A stretch of 64,000 nucleotides of DNA. It comes from an uncultured Gemmata sp. (GTDB taxonomy: Bacteria; Planctomycetota; Planctomycetia; Gemmatales; Gemmataceae). Shown here one piece after another: positions 35,611 through 44,635 of this stretch. Under the pieces are notes generated by a model. It did no database searches. It was not told the DNA's origin and saw only the letters and a program-made list of their open reading frames with translations. The first letter of the stretch is position 1; every line of letters starts with the position of its first letter. The position numbers and the translations under genes are program-made. The DNA lies in contig CALDUT010000020.1 in the NCBI GenBank assembly GCA_937924775.1, positions 62,001-126,000 on the forward strand, read 5' to 3'.

Positions 35611-37539
35611 TCAGTATTCGGTGAACCCATTGTTGTCCGGATGGCCTAGGCGGTCGAGTTCATGCTCTGCGTGCCTATTGGTCCGCGGACTGATCGCGAC
35701 TTGAGGAAACGTTTTGCGGTGTGGCTTGGTGGGAAGGGCTTTTGTTCGTGGTGGCTGGCTTCCGGTAGCCAGTTGAGTGGTCGGGCGTGTTGCGCGTTCT
35801 TCCTGTACGCTGAGTTTGAACTGAGACACCAACTCACGCAATTGGCTCGCTTGGTCATTGAGTGACTGGGCGGTGGCCGTTAGTTCCTCGGTCTGGGAGG
35901 CATTCCGTTGCGTGACGGTATCCATTTGGGCCATCGCTTTGTTGACTTGTTCAATGCCGGTGGCTTGTTCCCGGCTGGCGGCGGCAATCTCCGTCACGAT
36001 GTCGGTAACGCGTTTGACGGACGCCACGATTTCTTGAAGCGTACTGCCCGAACGATTGACCAATTCCGTACCGGTTTCAACTTTCTTCACCGAATCTTGG
36101 ATGAGGACTTTGATCTCCCGGGCCGCGGTAGCACTGCGTTGTGCCAAATTGCGGACTTCCGCGGCGACCACGGCAAATCCGCGGCCTTGTTCCCCAGCCC
36201 GGGCGGCCTCCACCGCGGCGTTGAGCGCCAATAAGTTCGTTTGAAACGCGATTTCATCAATCGCTGTGATGATTTCCGCAATCTTTTTGCTCGATTGGTT
36301 GATGGCTTCCATCGCTTCCACTGCCCCCCCTACAACCTGCCCGCCTTTCTCGGCCACGTCTTTGGAACCGTTCGCCAGTTGCCGGGCTTGTTGAGCGCTA
36401 TCGGAATTGTGTTTGACCGTGGCCGTCAGTTCTTCGAGGGTGCTAGCGGTTTCTTCGAGGCTGGAGGCTTGCTGTTGCGCACCGGTGGAAATTTCTTCAC
36501 TGACAGCAGACAGTTGTGAGGATGCTTCCGATACCAAGTAGGACACTTCGCGAACTTGCTCCAGGGTATCGCGAATCGAAACGACCGCCTTATTGAGGGC
36601 ACGGGCCATTTGCCCCACCATGTCATCACCCAAATCCGGGACTTCTTGCGTGAAGTCCCCGGCGGCCAGGGCATTAACGGTGACCAAAATCGTGTCAATC
36701 TTGCGTTGGAGTTCGGCTGCTTCGTCCTTCTTCCGCTCCAGGTTTTTCGCCGCGGTGATGTCTCTGGCAAATTGCACGACCTTGTAGTATTTCCCGGTGC
36801 GATCCGCGATCGGCGTGTAGATGGCTTGCAACCAAACCTCTTGGCCGCCTTTGCCCACCCGTTTGAACTCGCCGGCCACATACTCGCCGCGGTTGAGTTT
36901 GGCCCACATCTCCCGATACTCGGAGCTATTGGCCACTGCCGGCTCAACAAACATACTGTGGTGGCGTCCTTGAATTTCTCCAAGCGTATAGCCAACGGTG
37001 TTCAAGAAGTTATCATTGGCCGCCACAATCGTGCCATCGGGCTTGAACTCGATCACCGCTTGCGCTCGTTGGATCGCGGCTAACTGCATCGAGTAATCAG
37101 CGTTCTGAGCTTCTTGAGCCATCCGTTCGCTCACAATGTCCCAAGTGACCATCGTGCCCAAGAAGTTCCGGTCGGTATCGAAGACAGGGCTGACCCGCAA
37201 TTCGAGTGTTTCCGGCCCAAGTTGGATCAGCGACACGGGCGGAATCCTCTCCGGATTCGCCAGCATCGCCCGCTGATGTTCGGGGCGTTTGTGAAAGATG
37301 TCGATCGACTGGCCCACGATCGCTTCTGGGCGAATGGGAAGGTATTTTTCAACCCGTTTGAGTGTTTGGAGGGTAGTGGGGTTGACGTAACGAATGATAA
37401 AGTCGCGGTCGGCGAACATGATGGCCGTTTTGGCCGAATTCAGCATCGCTTCCCACAGGTGGGCTGAACCGTTCGCCGCAGCCGAGGAGGTTGCCTGTTG
37501 TTTCGCGGAGTTTTTGGGAGCTGGTTGTGTGCGAGCCAT
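35611..37539 (-). CDS. soluble methyl-accepting chemotaxis protein with two PAS domains
   Basis: A 642-residue receptor with no membrane segment. Two PAS domains are visible, about 30-150 ([20 protein letters not shown]) and 155-275 ([20 protein letters not shown], followed by [15 protein letters not shown]). A HAMP-like linker precedes the signalling coiled coil, whose tip is [20 protein letters not shown] followed by [13 protein letters not shown]. It would form a cytoplasmic array that senses an internal cue such as redox or a ligand. The ATG at 37539 begins the open frame with homology. The C-terminus shows no NWETF-type CheR tether. Confidence 0.93.
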   Translation of the reverse strand: MARTQPAPKNSAKQQATSSAAANGSAHLWEAMLNSAKTAIMFADRDFIIRYVNPTTLQTLKRVEKYLPIRPEAIVGQSIDIFHKRPEHQRAMLANPERIPPVSLIQLGPETLELRVSPVFDTDRNFLGTMVTWDIVSERMAQEAQNADYSMQLAAIQRAQAVIEFKPDGTIVAANDNFLNTVGYTLGEIQGRHHSMFVEPAVANSSEYREMWAKLNRGEYVAGEFKRVGKGGQEVWLQAIYTPIADRTGKYYKVVQFARDITAAKNLERKKDEAAELQRKIDTILVTVNALAAGDFTQEVPDLGDDMVGQMARALNKAVVSIRDTLEQVREVSYLVSEASSQLSAVSEEISTGAQQQASSLEETASTLEELTATVKHNSDSAQQARQLANGSKDVAEKGGQVVGGAVEAMEAINQSSKKIAEIITAIDEIAFQTNLLALNAAVEAARAGEQGRGFAVVAAEVRNLAQRSATAAREIKVLIQDSVKKVETGTELVNRSGSTLQEIVASVKRVTDIVTEIAAASREQATGIEQVNKAMAQMDTVTQRNASQTEELTATAQSLNDQASQLRELVSQFKLSVQEERATRPTTQLATGSQPPRTKALPTKPHRKTFPQVAISPRTNRHAEHELDRLGHPDNNGFTEY

Positions 37540-37606
37540 GCGATTATGTAACCTCTTAACAGTTAAGGAGATAGAACATTCTCGGAAGTCGGTACCGCGG
37601 TGGTCG

Positions 37607-38086
37607 CTACGGCGCAGTCGCGGAGAAACCCACGAGGCGATCGACATTCAACAGGGTGATCAGCCGTTCCCCCGCGCGCGCGATGCCGGTGATAAACGAC
37701 GTATCCACGCCACTTCCTAAGTCGGGAGCGGCCACCGCGTCGTGACTGGTGACGTTGAGGACATCGGAGACCGCATCGACCACCAAGCCAACAATTTTTG
37801 TGCCCACCGTGACGACAATGATGACAGTGAACCGGTTGTACTCCGTTTCCCGCAAGCCAAAGCGGACACGCAGGTCGATAATCGGAACTACCGTTCCCCG
37901 CAGATTCATCACCCCCTTGATTTCGGGGGGCGTGTTGGGCAATGGCGTGATCTTGGAATAGCCTTTAATCTCCTGGACGCGGAGAATCTCCACGCCATAC
38001 TCTTCCTCCGCCAACCGGAACGTCAGAAATTGGCGACCATCCGCGGTGAAGGTGGTGACGCCGCGATCGTTCTCGAGTGCGTTCAT
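37607..38086 (-). CDS. cheW: chemotaxis coupling protein CheW
   Basis: A 159-residue scaffold that links receptors to CheA. The core is [59 protein letters not shown] and [20 protein letters not shown] is six bases before the ATG at 38086. The start codon overlaps the cheA stop as ATGA, which implies translational coupling. Confidence 0.95.
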   Translation of the reverse strand: MNALENDRGVTTFTADGRQFLTFRLAEEEYGVEILRVQEIKGYSKITPLPNTPPEIKGVMNLRGTVVPIIDLRVRFGLRETEYNRFTVIIVVTVGTKIVGLVVDAVSDVLNVTSHDAVAAPDLGSGVDTSFITGIARAGERLITLLNVDRLVGFSATAP

Positions 38087-41000
38087 ACCAGTTCTCCTGC
38101 CCCCTTCAGGACGGGTGCAGCTCCCTCCCCCCAATCCTGTTGCATTTCCATAAAACCTTGTTGGCCGTGGATTTGCGTCAGGCCGTGAACATCCAGAATC
38201 ATGGCGACGCGGCCATCGCCCAAAATGGTGGCCCCGGCCAGCCCCTCCACGCGGCGGAAGTTGGCATCGAGGCTTTTCACAACGGCTTGAATTTGCCCCA
38301 ACAATTCGTCCACCAAAAGGGCGTACTTTTTGCCTTGATCCTCCACCACCACGACCAAACCCGCCCACGGATCGGTGACGTGGGCCGGACGGCGTAATAC
38401 GCGGTACAACCGCACCAGCGGCATAACCTCGCGGCGAACCCGGACCACTTCCCCCTGGCCAGCCAATAAGTGAACATCGCTGACCCGGGGGCGGAACGAT
38501 TCCACCACCGATAACAGCGGCACAACGTACACATCGTCGCCCAAACCCACCATCAAACCGTCCATGATGGCCAAAGTGAGCGGTAAGCGGATAGTGAAGG
38601 TGGTTCCCTGGCCGGGCTGAGTGCGAATGGCAATACTGCCCTGGAGAGCTTCAATATTGCGGCGAACAACGTCCATGCCCACGCCCCGGCCGGAAACATC
38701 CGTCACCGTGGCCGCTGTTGAGAAACCGGGGGCAAAAATGAGGGCGTAAATTTCCGCATCGCTCAGGCGTTGGCCTTCGGCCACCAGCCCTTTTTCGATC
38801 CCCTTTCGCAACAGCCGGTCGCGATCCAAACCCCGGCCGTCGTCGGCCAGTTCGATGAAAACATTCCCCCCCTGGTGATAGGCCCGCAAACTGATGCGGC
38901 CTTCAGAGGGTTTACCAGCCGCGCAGCGTTCCTCAACCGGTTCCAGCCCGTGATCAATCGCATTACGAACCATGTGCATGAGCGGATCACCCAGTTGATC
39001 GACCACGGTTTTATCAAGTTCAATCTCCTCGCCATGAAGTTCCAGTGCCACCGGTTTATTCATCTTCCGCGACAGATCACGCACCAGCCGGCTCATCTTT
39101 TGGAAGATGCCTTGCAGTGGGACCATGCGCAGCGATAGGCTCAATTCTTGCAGGTCGCGGGAAATCTTGTTCAACTCGGGTAAGGCTCGGGAATGCCACC
39201 CCGAACCGGCGGTCAGTTCGTCAAATTCCTGTTGCACCATCGACTGGGCAATCACCAGTTCGCCAATCGTATTGGTCAGTTTGTCGAGGCGTTCCTTATC
39301 TACCCGAACGGTTTCCTTCTCAGGCATGCCCAATCGCGCTGGGGCGACCGACGGTCCGACGGGACCTTGGGGCTGGGAAGGGGCCGGAGGTTCCGCTGCC
39401 ACCGTCGCGGGTTCGGACCGTGATACGGATACGGCCGACTTTTCCGAAGCGGGAGTTTCTGTGGAACGACCAACCCCCGCACGCCGCAACTCGCTGAGCA
39501 GTTGGGTCAATCCCGGCTCTGTGGGCACTGGACCGCGATCGGGCGTCCAACCGCGAAGCTGGTGAATTTGCCGTTTGAGGGCATCAGTGCTGGCGAACGC
39601 CAAATCCAGATAGCGATCTTTCAGCACGATCTGTCCGTCGCGAGCCAGATTGAGCAGATTTTCCGTTTCATGGGCCAACGTGCGGATCACTTCCAGCCGC
39701 AACATGCTGGAAACGCCCTTGATCGTGTGAAAACCGCGATAAATAGCGTTGAGCGATTCCGCGTTGGTGGGGTCGTCATCAAGAACTAACAGGTGCCGGT
39801 CGGCCGCCTCCAGGTGTTCTGTGGCCTCCGCGCAAAATTCCGGCAACATCTCCAGGCTATCGTCCGCGATCACGGTTTCCGCTGGTAGCGCAACATCGCT
39901 AACGGCAGGCGTTTCGGCCTCCGAACGCTGGTTTGCTGCCGACACGGGGGCTGTGTGCGTAAACCCTCCCGGACGCGAAGTGGACTGGTCGGTCGCGAAC
40001 GTGGCCAGTTCGACCTCCAGGGTGGGCCGATCGATCAGCCCATTTGCGATGAGAAACTCGGGCCACGCGGGTGTCCGCTGTTCCTGGAGCCGCACCAGCC
40101 GTCCTAAATCCGGATCGGTCAGGTACCCACCATCCACCGCGGCTTGGGCCCATCCAGAGCCGAGGGCCAGCCGCTGTTGGGTCTGGCGGCATTGGTCGTT
40201 CGTCATCAACCCCAGTTCCACGGCCAGCTCTCCCAGTGTCGGGCGGCACCGATGATGGCGTGCCAGGGCGTCGAGCGTTGACTCTGCGCGGAGAATGCCG
40301 CGTTTGACGAGGAAATGGGCCAGTTCCACCGGGTCCAGAACGCGCAGGCCAGGATTTTCGGACCCCCCGGACGTGGGGAGGGAAGGGGAGGACGCCGCTG
40401 AACCTGTAGGGGACACCGGTTCACGTTCGATGGTCAATTCCACCATAGCCGCGGCAAAGGCACATGCCGCCCGGATGGCCTCGGCGGATTGGTGTGTTTC
40501 GAGTCGCACCGTCCACGACACATAACAGCGTTCGGGGTCCAAGTCCCGTAGCCGGGGAAGTCCCTCCAAGTGCGGTTTGACCTCGCGGAGCGTGCCCAAT
40601 TCCTCCAACGTTCGCAGCACGACAATCGGGTCGAGCCCCGACCGCAAGGATTCCGGGTGCGGAACAAGGGTGATCCGATAGATGGTTGCCGGCTGGCCGG
40701 ACGCTGGTGGCTCAGTGGCTGACGCCTCCGTGTCCGAGGATTCCGCCCCCGCTACCGGGTGGAACAACAGGGGGTCTTCAGCCGCTTCCAGCCGAGTCTG
40801 AAGTTCCGCAATCGCCGCCGCCGCGGAATCGCCACGCCGCAGCGTGGCGACAATCTGCGTCAGAGCGTCCGTCGCTTCCAAGAGTCGATCCACCACCGCT
40901 CGGGGAATCGGGGCAGTATGGCGGAAGCCTTCCAGAACGCTTTCCAACCGGTGCGTCAATTGAGCCAACTCACGCAATCCGACAATATCGGCCCCCCCCT

Positions 41001-41151
41001 TGAGCGAATGGGCCGCCCGAAAGGCGTCGTCCACGGCCGCGGCATCGCCGAGGTTCGCGTCGAGGCGCAGCAACCCGGCTTCGAGGGCCGCCAAATGTTC
41101 CACGGCCTCTTCGAAAAACATGTCGCGGTAACGGGTCCAATCGATGTTCAT
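38083..41151 (-). CDS. cheA: chemotaxis histidine kinase CheA with two HPt domains
   Basis: A 1022-residue kinase. HPt1 is at about 5-125 (H48 in AAHSLKGGAD), a CheY-binding-like ferredoxin fold at 160-245, helical modules at about 270-385 (LAHFLVKRGILRAESTLDAL), HPt2 at 430-545 (H475 in FHTIKGVSSM), dimerisation P3 at 615-700, the ATP-binding P4 domain (N-box HMVRNAIDHGLEP, G1 DDGRGLD, G2 GRGVGMDVV) at 700-860, and a CheW-like P5 after 865. The second HPt and the middle modules make it longer than the usual 650-700 residues. Overlaps cheW by ATGA. Confidence 0.97.
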   Translation of the reverse strand: MNIDWTRYRDMFFEEAVEHLAALEAGLLRLDANLGDAAAVDDAFRAAHSLKGGADIVGLRELAQLTHRLESVLEGFRHTAPIPRAVVDRLLEATDALTQIVATLRRGDSAAAAIAELQTRLEAAEDPLLFHPVAGAESSDTEASATEPPASGQPATIYRITLVPHPESLRSGLDPIVVLRTLEELGTLREVKPHLEGLPRLRDLDPERCYVSWTVRLETHQSAEAIRAACAFAAAMVELTIEREPVSPTGSAASSPSLPTSGGSENPGLRVLDPVELAHFLVKRGILRAESTLDALARHHRCRPTLGELAVELGLMTNDQCRQTQQRLALGSGWAQAAVDGGYLTDPDLGRLVRLQEQRTPAWPEFLIANGLIDRPTLEVELATFATDQSTSRPGGFTHTAPVSAANQRSEAETPAVSDVALPAETVIADDSLEMLPEFCAEATEHLEAADRHLLVLDDDPTNAESLNAIYRGFHTIKGVSSMLRLEVIRTLAHETENLLNLARDGQIVLKDRYLDLAFASTDALKRQIHQLRGWTPDRGPVPTEPGLTQLLSELRRAGVGRSTETPASEKSAVSVSRSEPATVAAEPPAPSQPQGPVGPSVAPARLGMPEKETVRVDKERLDKLTNTIGELVIAQSMVQQEFDELTAGSGWHSRALPELNKISRDLQELSLSLRMVPLQGIFQKMSRLVRDLSRKMNKPVALELHGEEIELDKTVVDQLGDPLMHMVRNAIDHGLEPVEERCAAGKPSEGRISLRAYHQGGNVFIELADDGRGLDRDRLLRKGIEKGLVAEGQRLSDAEIYALIFAPGFSTAATVTDVSGRGVGMDVVRRNIEALQGSIAIRTQPGQGTTFTIRLPLTLAIMDGLMVGLGDDVYVVPLLSVVESFRPRVSDVHLLAGQGEVVRVRREVMPLVRLYRVLRRPAHVTDPWAGLVVVVEDQGKKYALLVDELLGQIQAVVKSLDANFRRVEGLAGATILGDGRVAMILDVHGLTQIHGQQGFMEMQQDWGEGAAPVLKGAGELV

Positions 41152-41200
41152 GCTCGCTGATCCGGCACGCGAATTCTGACCGATCGCTCCAACCCCCAGC

Positions 41201-41566
41201 TTAAGGAACCAACCGTTTTACCACCTGAATCAACCGTTGTGGGTCGAACGGTTTGACGATCCAACCCGTCGCTCCCACCGCGCGACCTTGATTCTTCCGG
41301 CTCTCATCCGATTCTGTGGTGAGAACCAGAATCGGCGTGAAGCGAAATTCTTTCTTCGCCCGGAGCTGCTCGATCAACGCCAGCCCCCCCATCACGGGCA
41401 TGTTGAGATCGGTGATCACCAGATGAACTGTCTGCCCAGATACGCAACGTAAGGCTTCTTCGCCATTGGCCCCTTCCAATACGCTGAAGCCCGCGCTGCG
41501 AAGGGTATCACCCAGCATCTGCCGAATCGTGCGCGAATCGTCGACAATCAGGACCGACTTGCCCAT
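41201..41566 (-). CDS. CheY-like response regulator
   Basis: A 121-residue single-domain receiver: SVLIVDDSRTIRQMLGDTLR, aspartate in LVITDLNMPVMGG, threonine/serine in ILVLTTESDE and lysine in GWIVKPFDPQRL. This is the classic CheY layout, shorter than the other receiver in the cluster. GAGGAA is seven bases before the ATG. It is next to cheA, 49 bases upstream of it in transcription order. Confidence 0.95.
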   Translation of the reverse strand: MGKSVLIVDDSRTIRQMLGDTLRSAGFSVLEGANGEEALRCVSGQTVHLVITDLNMPVMGGLALIEQLRAKKEFRFTPILVLTTESDESRKNQGRAVGATGWIVKPFDPQRLIQVVKRLVP

Positions 41567-41600
41567 GGTGTGTTCCTCAGTTCGCTTCCAGGCGGCCCTG

Positions 41601-41981
41601 TCACCGCGACTGAACCGGGGCTGCCTCATTTCCTTCCGCCGCGGGTTCCGGTGGTAACAATTTGGTCAGTCCCGTTTGGCGGAAAACGTCGCGCGTCGGG
41701 CCATGGACACCGCACCACACGCACGCCCCACCCTGTTCCACCACGTCCCGGTACAGGCTGAGCAGAATTTGCAAGCTCGCAGTGTCCAAACTTTGAACAT
41801 CCGAACAGTCAATTTCCACGGACGATGGCCGCGTCGCGAGGCCCGTCGCCAGTTGATGCAATGCGGCCGCTCGGTGAGCCGTGAGCTTCCCGGTGAGAAT
41901 CAGCCGTTGCCGGTCAGGACTGACGGGGAGTATCCTAAACGAGTTGTTGGTGTCGGTTTCGGCGTTGGGGCTAGGCGCCAT
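41601..41981 (-). CDS. STAS-domain protein (anti-sigma antagonist-like)
   Basis: A 126-residue protein. The region RLILTGKLTAHRAAALHQL followed by SSVEIDCSDVQSLDTASLQI, LLSLYRDVVEQGG has the STAS fold with the usual serine position (SLDTAS) for phosphorylation-type switching. It resembles both anti-anti-sigma factors and MlaB-type proteins. The ATG at 41981 has GGAG upstream; in-frame starts at 41987, 41993 and 42008 are alternatives. It is the first gene of the chemosensory cluster, so it may regulate the cluster or couple it to another pathway. Confidence 0.7.
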   Translation of the reverse strand: MAPSPNAETDTNNSFRILPVSPDRQRLILTGKLTAHRAAALHQLATGLATRPSSVEIDCSDVQSLDTASLQILLSLYRDVVEQGGACVWCGVHGPTRDVFRQTGLTKLLPPEPAAEGNEAAPVQSR

Positions 41982-42320
41982 CGCCATCTCCATACAGTGG
42001 AAGACCACTTTCTGAACACCTTAGAACACGAATTCAGCCGCGGTCGTAACGAGACACGGAAAATCGCTACAACAGAAATTCCCACGAGCGAAAGTCTTCA
42101 TTCCAACTAAAATCTTCTTGACAAAATGAAAACCGTTATTGCTTAAAACGCCGCAGGATCTGATGTTTGAGCGGCTGGAGTTGAGGACGCAGAAGTATTT
42201 GCCAGTGCCTAGGGGGGGGAAACGCAGACCCAAGACAGCCCGCGGCCGGTGAATACAACGCCTCTAGCTTCGTCGCCAGCAGGTGGTGAAGCGCTGCGAT
42301 CCCTGCGTGAAGCCTTCCCT
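41982..42320. other. divergent intergenic region between chemosensory cluster and methyltransferase gene
   Basis: About 340 bases without a gene. It must hold the promoter for the minus-strand chemosensory operon and the plus-strand methyltransferase gene. It is less GC-rich in its middle (42060-42150). On the plus strand TTGACA at 42119-42124 is a perfect -35 hexamer, followed at about 17-18 bases by GCTTAAAA, a weak -10. A convincing minus-strand promoter was not found. Confidence 0.3.
42119..42147 (+). promoter_or_regulatory. candidate sigma-70-type promoter
   Basis: TTGACA (-35, consensus) at 42119-42124 followed by a spacer of 17-18 bases and CTTAAA, which shares only three bases with TATAAT. 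The gene it could serve starts about 175 bases downstream, giving a long leader. Low confidence. Confidence 0.25.
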
Positions 42321-43892
42321 ATGACATCGCCGCTACCGACAGCCACCAGTTACGATGAAGTTCCTTACGAAAGCCTGCCGTTTGCCCAATCGCACCCATC
42401 GCGGCTGGCGACCGTGGCCCGGGTGTTTGGGCTGCAACCGCCGCCGGTGGAGAATTGCCGCGTTCTGGAACTCGGTTGTGCGGCCGGTGGTAACATCATC
42501 CCGATGGCCGAAGCCATCCCCACCAGCCAATTCGTGGGGGTGGATCTGTCAGCCCGCCAAATCGCCGACGGGCAACGCGATCTCGAACAATTGGGATTGA
42601 GCAACGTTCGGCTGCATCATACCAACATCCTCAATATCGACGATTCCTGGGGATCGTTCGACTATATCATCTGTCACGGTGTTTTCTCGTGGGTGCCCCG
42701 CGATGTGCAGGATCACATCCTGGCGATCTGTGGCCGGCAACTGACGCCCACCGGGGTAGCTTACATCAGTTACAACACCTACCCCGGTTGGCACATGCGT
42801 GGGCTGATCCGCGACATGATGCGTTACCACGCCCTGCGTTTCCCCACACCGCAGGAACGCGTCGGGCAAGCGCGGGCCCTGATCGATTTCCTTGCGCAAT
42901 CGGTTCGCAACGATACCGGGGCTTATGCGGTCCTGCTGCGGACGGAGTTAGAGTTGATACAAAATCAAAGCGACCATTATCTGTATCACGAACAGCTCGA
43001 AGATATTAACGACCCGATGTACTTTCATACCTTCATCGAACGGGCCCAACGCCACCGGCTCCGTTACTTGGGGGAAGCCCGGGTTTCAACGATGGTGACG
43101 CGAAATTTTGGGCCGAATGTTCAGAAAACACTAGCGTTATTGGCCAGCGATCTTATTCAAACCGAGCAATATCTTGATTTCGTCCGCAACCGGACGTTCC
43201 GGGAAACATTGTTGGTCCGAGACGAGCAAACCCCGGATTGGACCATCACTCCGGAGCGGATAGCAGACTTGCACATCGCCTCACCGGCCCAACCAACAAA
43301 GCCCGTGGATGTGACCAACGAATCCCCCGCCCAGTTTGTCACCCCGTCGGGTTTGTCTATTTCCGGGACATGGCCGCTACTGAAAGCCGCGATGCAACTT
43401 CTTGCGGAGAGCTGGCCGGGCACGCTACCCTATCGGGAACTGGTGCGACAAGCCGCGGCACGCTGCGGCCGAGAACCGACCAGCGAGGATAGGTCCCGCT
43501 TGACTCTGAGCCTTCTCAATGCTTACCTCAGTTCGGATGTTATCGAGCTGCACGCCACCCCAGTGACCGTGGTGCGTACAATTGATGAAAAGCCAGTGGC
43601 ACTGGCCTATGCCCGCGTGCGCGCGGCCGCCGGGCACCGGACAGTGACGAACCGGCGGCATGAAGTGGTCGCCCTTCCCGATCTCCACATCCGGCTGGTC
43701 CCCCTCCTTGATGGTACACGCGATCGCAACGCGATTGTCGATGCCCTGACCGCGTATGCTCAGAAAGGCGACCTGACGGTGAACGTCAGCGGTCAGCCGG
43801 TCACGGAGGCCGCGGCGATGCGGAATGCCTTGCGTCGGGTTCTCGAACCGGCTCTGGAAACACTGGCTCGCGATACCGTGTTGGTGCGCTGA
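42321..43892 (+). CDS. SAM-dependent methyltransferase with methyltransferase regulatory domain
   Basis: A 523-residue protein. The N-terminal class I methyltransferase (about 10-220) has the SAM motif NCRVLELGCAAGGNIIPMA and FDYIICHGVFSWVPRDVQDH. The rest (about 230-520) fits the methyltransferase regulatory domain found in this protein family (RAQRHRLRYLGEARVSTMVT, then SLSLLNAYLSSDVIELHATP). Similar proteins have been linked to protein lysine or small-molecule methylation; substrate unknown. The GTG at 42249 would add 24 residues. Neither start has a clear ribosome-binding site. Confidence 0.75.
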   Translation: MTSPLPTATSYDEVPYESLPFAQSHPSRLATVARVFGLQPPPVENCRVLELGCAAGGNIIPMAEAIPTSQFVGVDLSARQIADGQRDLEQLGLSNVRLHHTNILNIDDSWGSFDYIICHGVFSWVPRDVQDHILAICGRQLTPTGVAYISYNTYPGWHMRGLIRDMMRYHALRFPTPQERVGQARALIDFLAQSVRNDTGAYAVLLRTELELIQNQSDHYLYHEQLEDINDPMYFHTFIERAQRHRLRYLGEARVSTMVTRNFGPNVQKTLALLASDLIQTEQYLDFVRNRTFRETLLVRDEQTPDWTITPERIADLHIASPAQPTKPVDVTNESPAQFVTPSGLSISGTWPLLKAAMQLLAESWPGTLPYRELVRQAAARCGREPTSEDRSRLTLSLLNAYLSSDVIELHATPVTVVRTIDEKPVALAYARVRAAAGHRTVTNRRHEVVALPDLHIRLVPLLDGTRDRNAIVDALTAYAQKGDLTVNVSGQPVTEAAAMRNALRRVLEPALETLARDTVLVR

Positions 43893-43944
43893 GCCCGTAC
43901 CAAAGCGGATTCAGAAGCGCCAGGACGTGGAAGAGTCCACCGGG

Positions 43945-44556
43945 TCAACGTAGCAGGCGTACCGCTTTCACAATATATTGCACCCCGCTGCCCACCGTGG
44001 CGGCGAGCATCGCCCACAGAAGCACCGCCTGGAGAGACTTCAGCAGCGCCAGAACCGGAGGAATCGATGTCTCCGCCGCTTCGGGCGCTGCGTGCGATTC
44101 CAGCAAAGCCAGCAAGAAAACGCCGATCAGCACCGCACATTGCAACACCATTTTGAGTTTGCCGAACCAATCGGCCCCGAATTTCTGGCCCGCGGCTTCG
44201 ACCATGCCCCGAATTCCGGTCACAAGCAATTCGCGGCAGACAATCACCGTCACCATCCACGGCACAATTCCCGCCGCTTCCACCGGAATCAGGTAAATGA
44301 ACGCCCCACATACCAACACCTTATCGGCCAGTGGATCGAGATTGCGGCCCACTAGCGTCAGCGGGCCGTACCGGCGGGCCCACCAGCCATCGAGCCAGTC
44401 GGTCGCTGTCGCGAGCAGAAACACGATCAACGCGACCAGCCACCATGATTTCACTATACAAAAGAATAGAAAGATAGCCAAGGGAATCCGCGCCAACGAC
44501 AGCAGATTCGGGATGTGGAGCAGCGGTTCGGGTGGGGCCGGCGTTGAAGCACTCAT
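43945..44556 (-). CDS. pgsA: CDP-diacylglycerol-glycerol-3-phosphate 3-phosphatidyltransferase
   Basis: A 203-residue membrane enzyme that makes phosphatidylglycerophosphate, the precursor of phosphatidylglycerol and cardiolipin. It carries the CDP-alcohol phosphatidyltransferase motif DGWWAR, then eight residues, then G, three residues, D, three residues, D (GRNLDPLAD). Four or five membrane segments are evident. Length is normal. The ATG at 44556 is chosen because the upstream 54 residues are unlike the family. It follows the vWA gene by 79 bases on the same strand. Confidence 0.92.
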   Translation of the reverse strand: MSASTPAPPEPLLHIPNLLSLARIPLAIFLFFCIVKSWWLVALIVFLLATATDWLDGWWARRYGPLTLVGRNLDPLADKVLVCGAFIYLIPVEAAGIVPWMVTVIVCRELLVTGIRGMVEAAGQKFGADWFGKLKMVLQCAVLIGVFLLALLESHAAPEAAETSIPPVLALLKSLQAVLLWAMLAATVGSGVQYIVKAVRLLR

Positions 44557-44635
44557 GGGAGTTGTCCGCCAGGAATTCGGTTCACTTCCCGATATTGTGC
44601 ACACACAAGCTCCCAACAGCGAGCGGGGCGTGGAC

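Noticed and set aside
35611-35640. C-terminal tail of the methyl-accepting protein as a CheR tether
   Set aside because: It ends GFTEY, not a recognisable NWETF-type pentapeptide.
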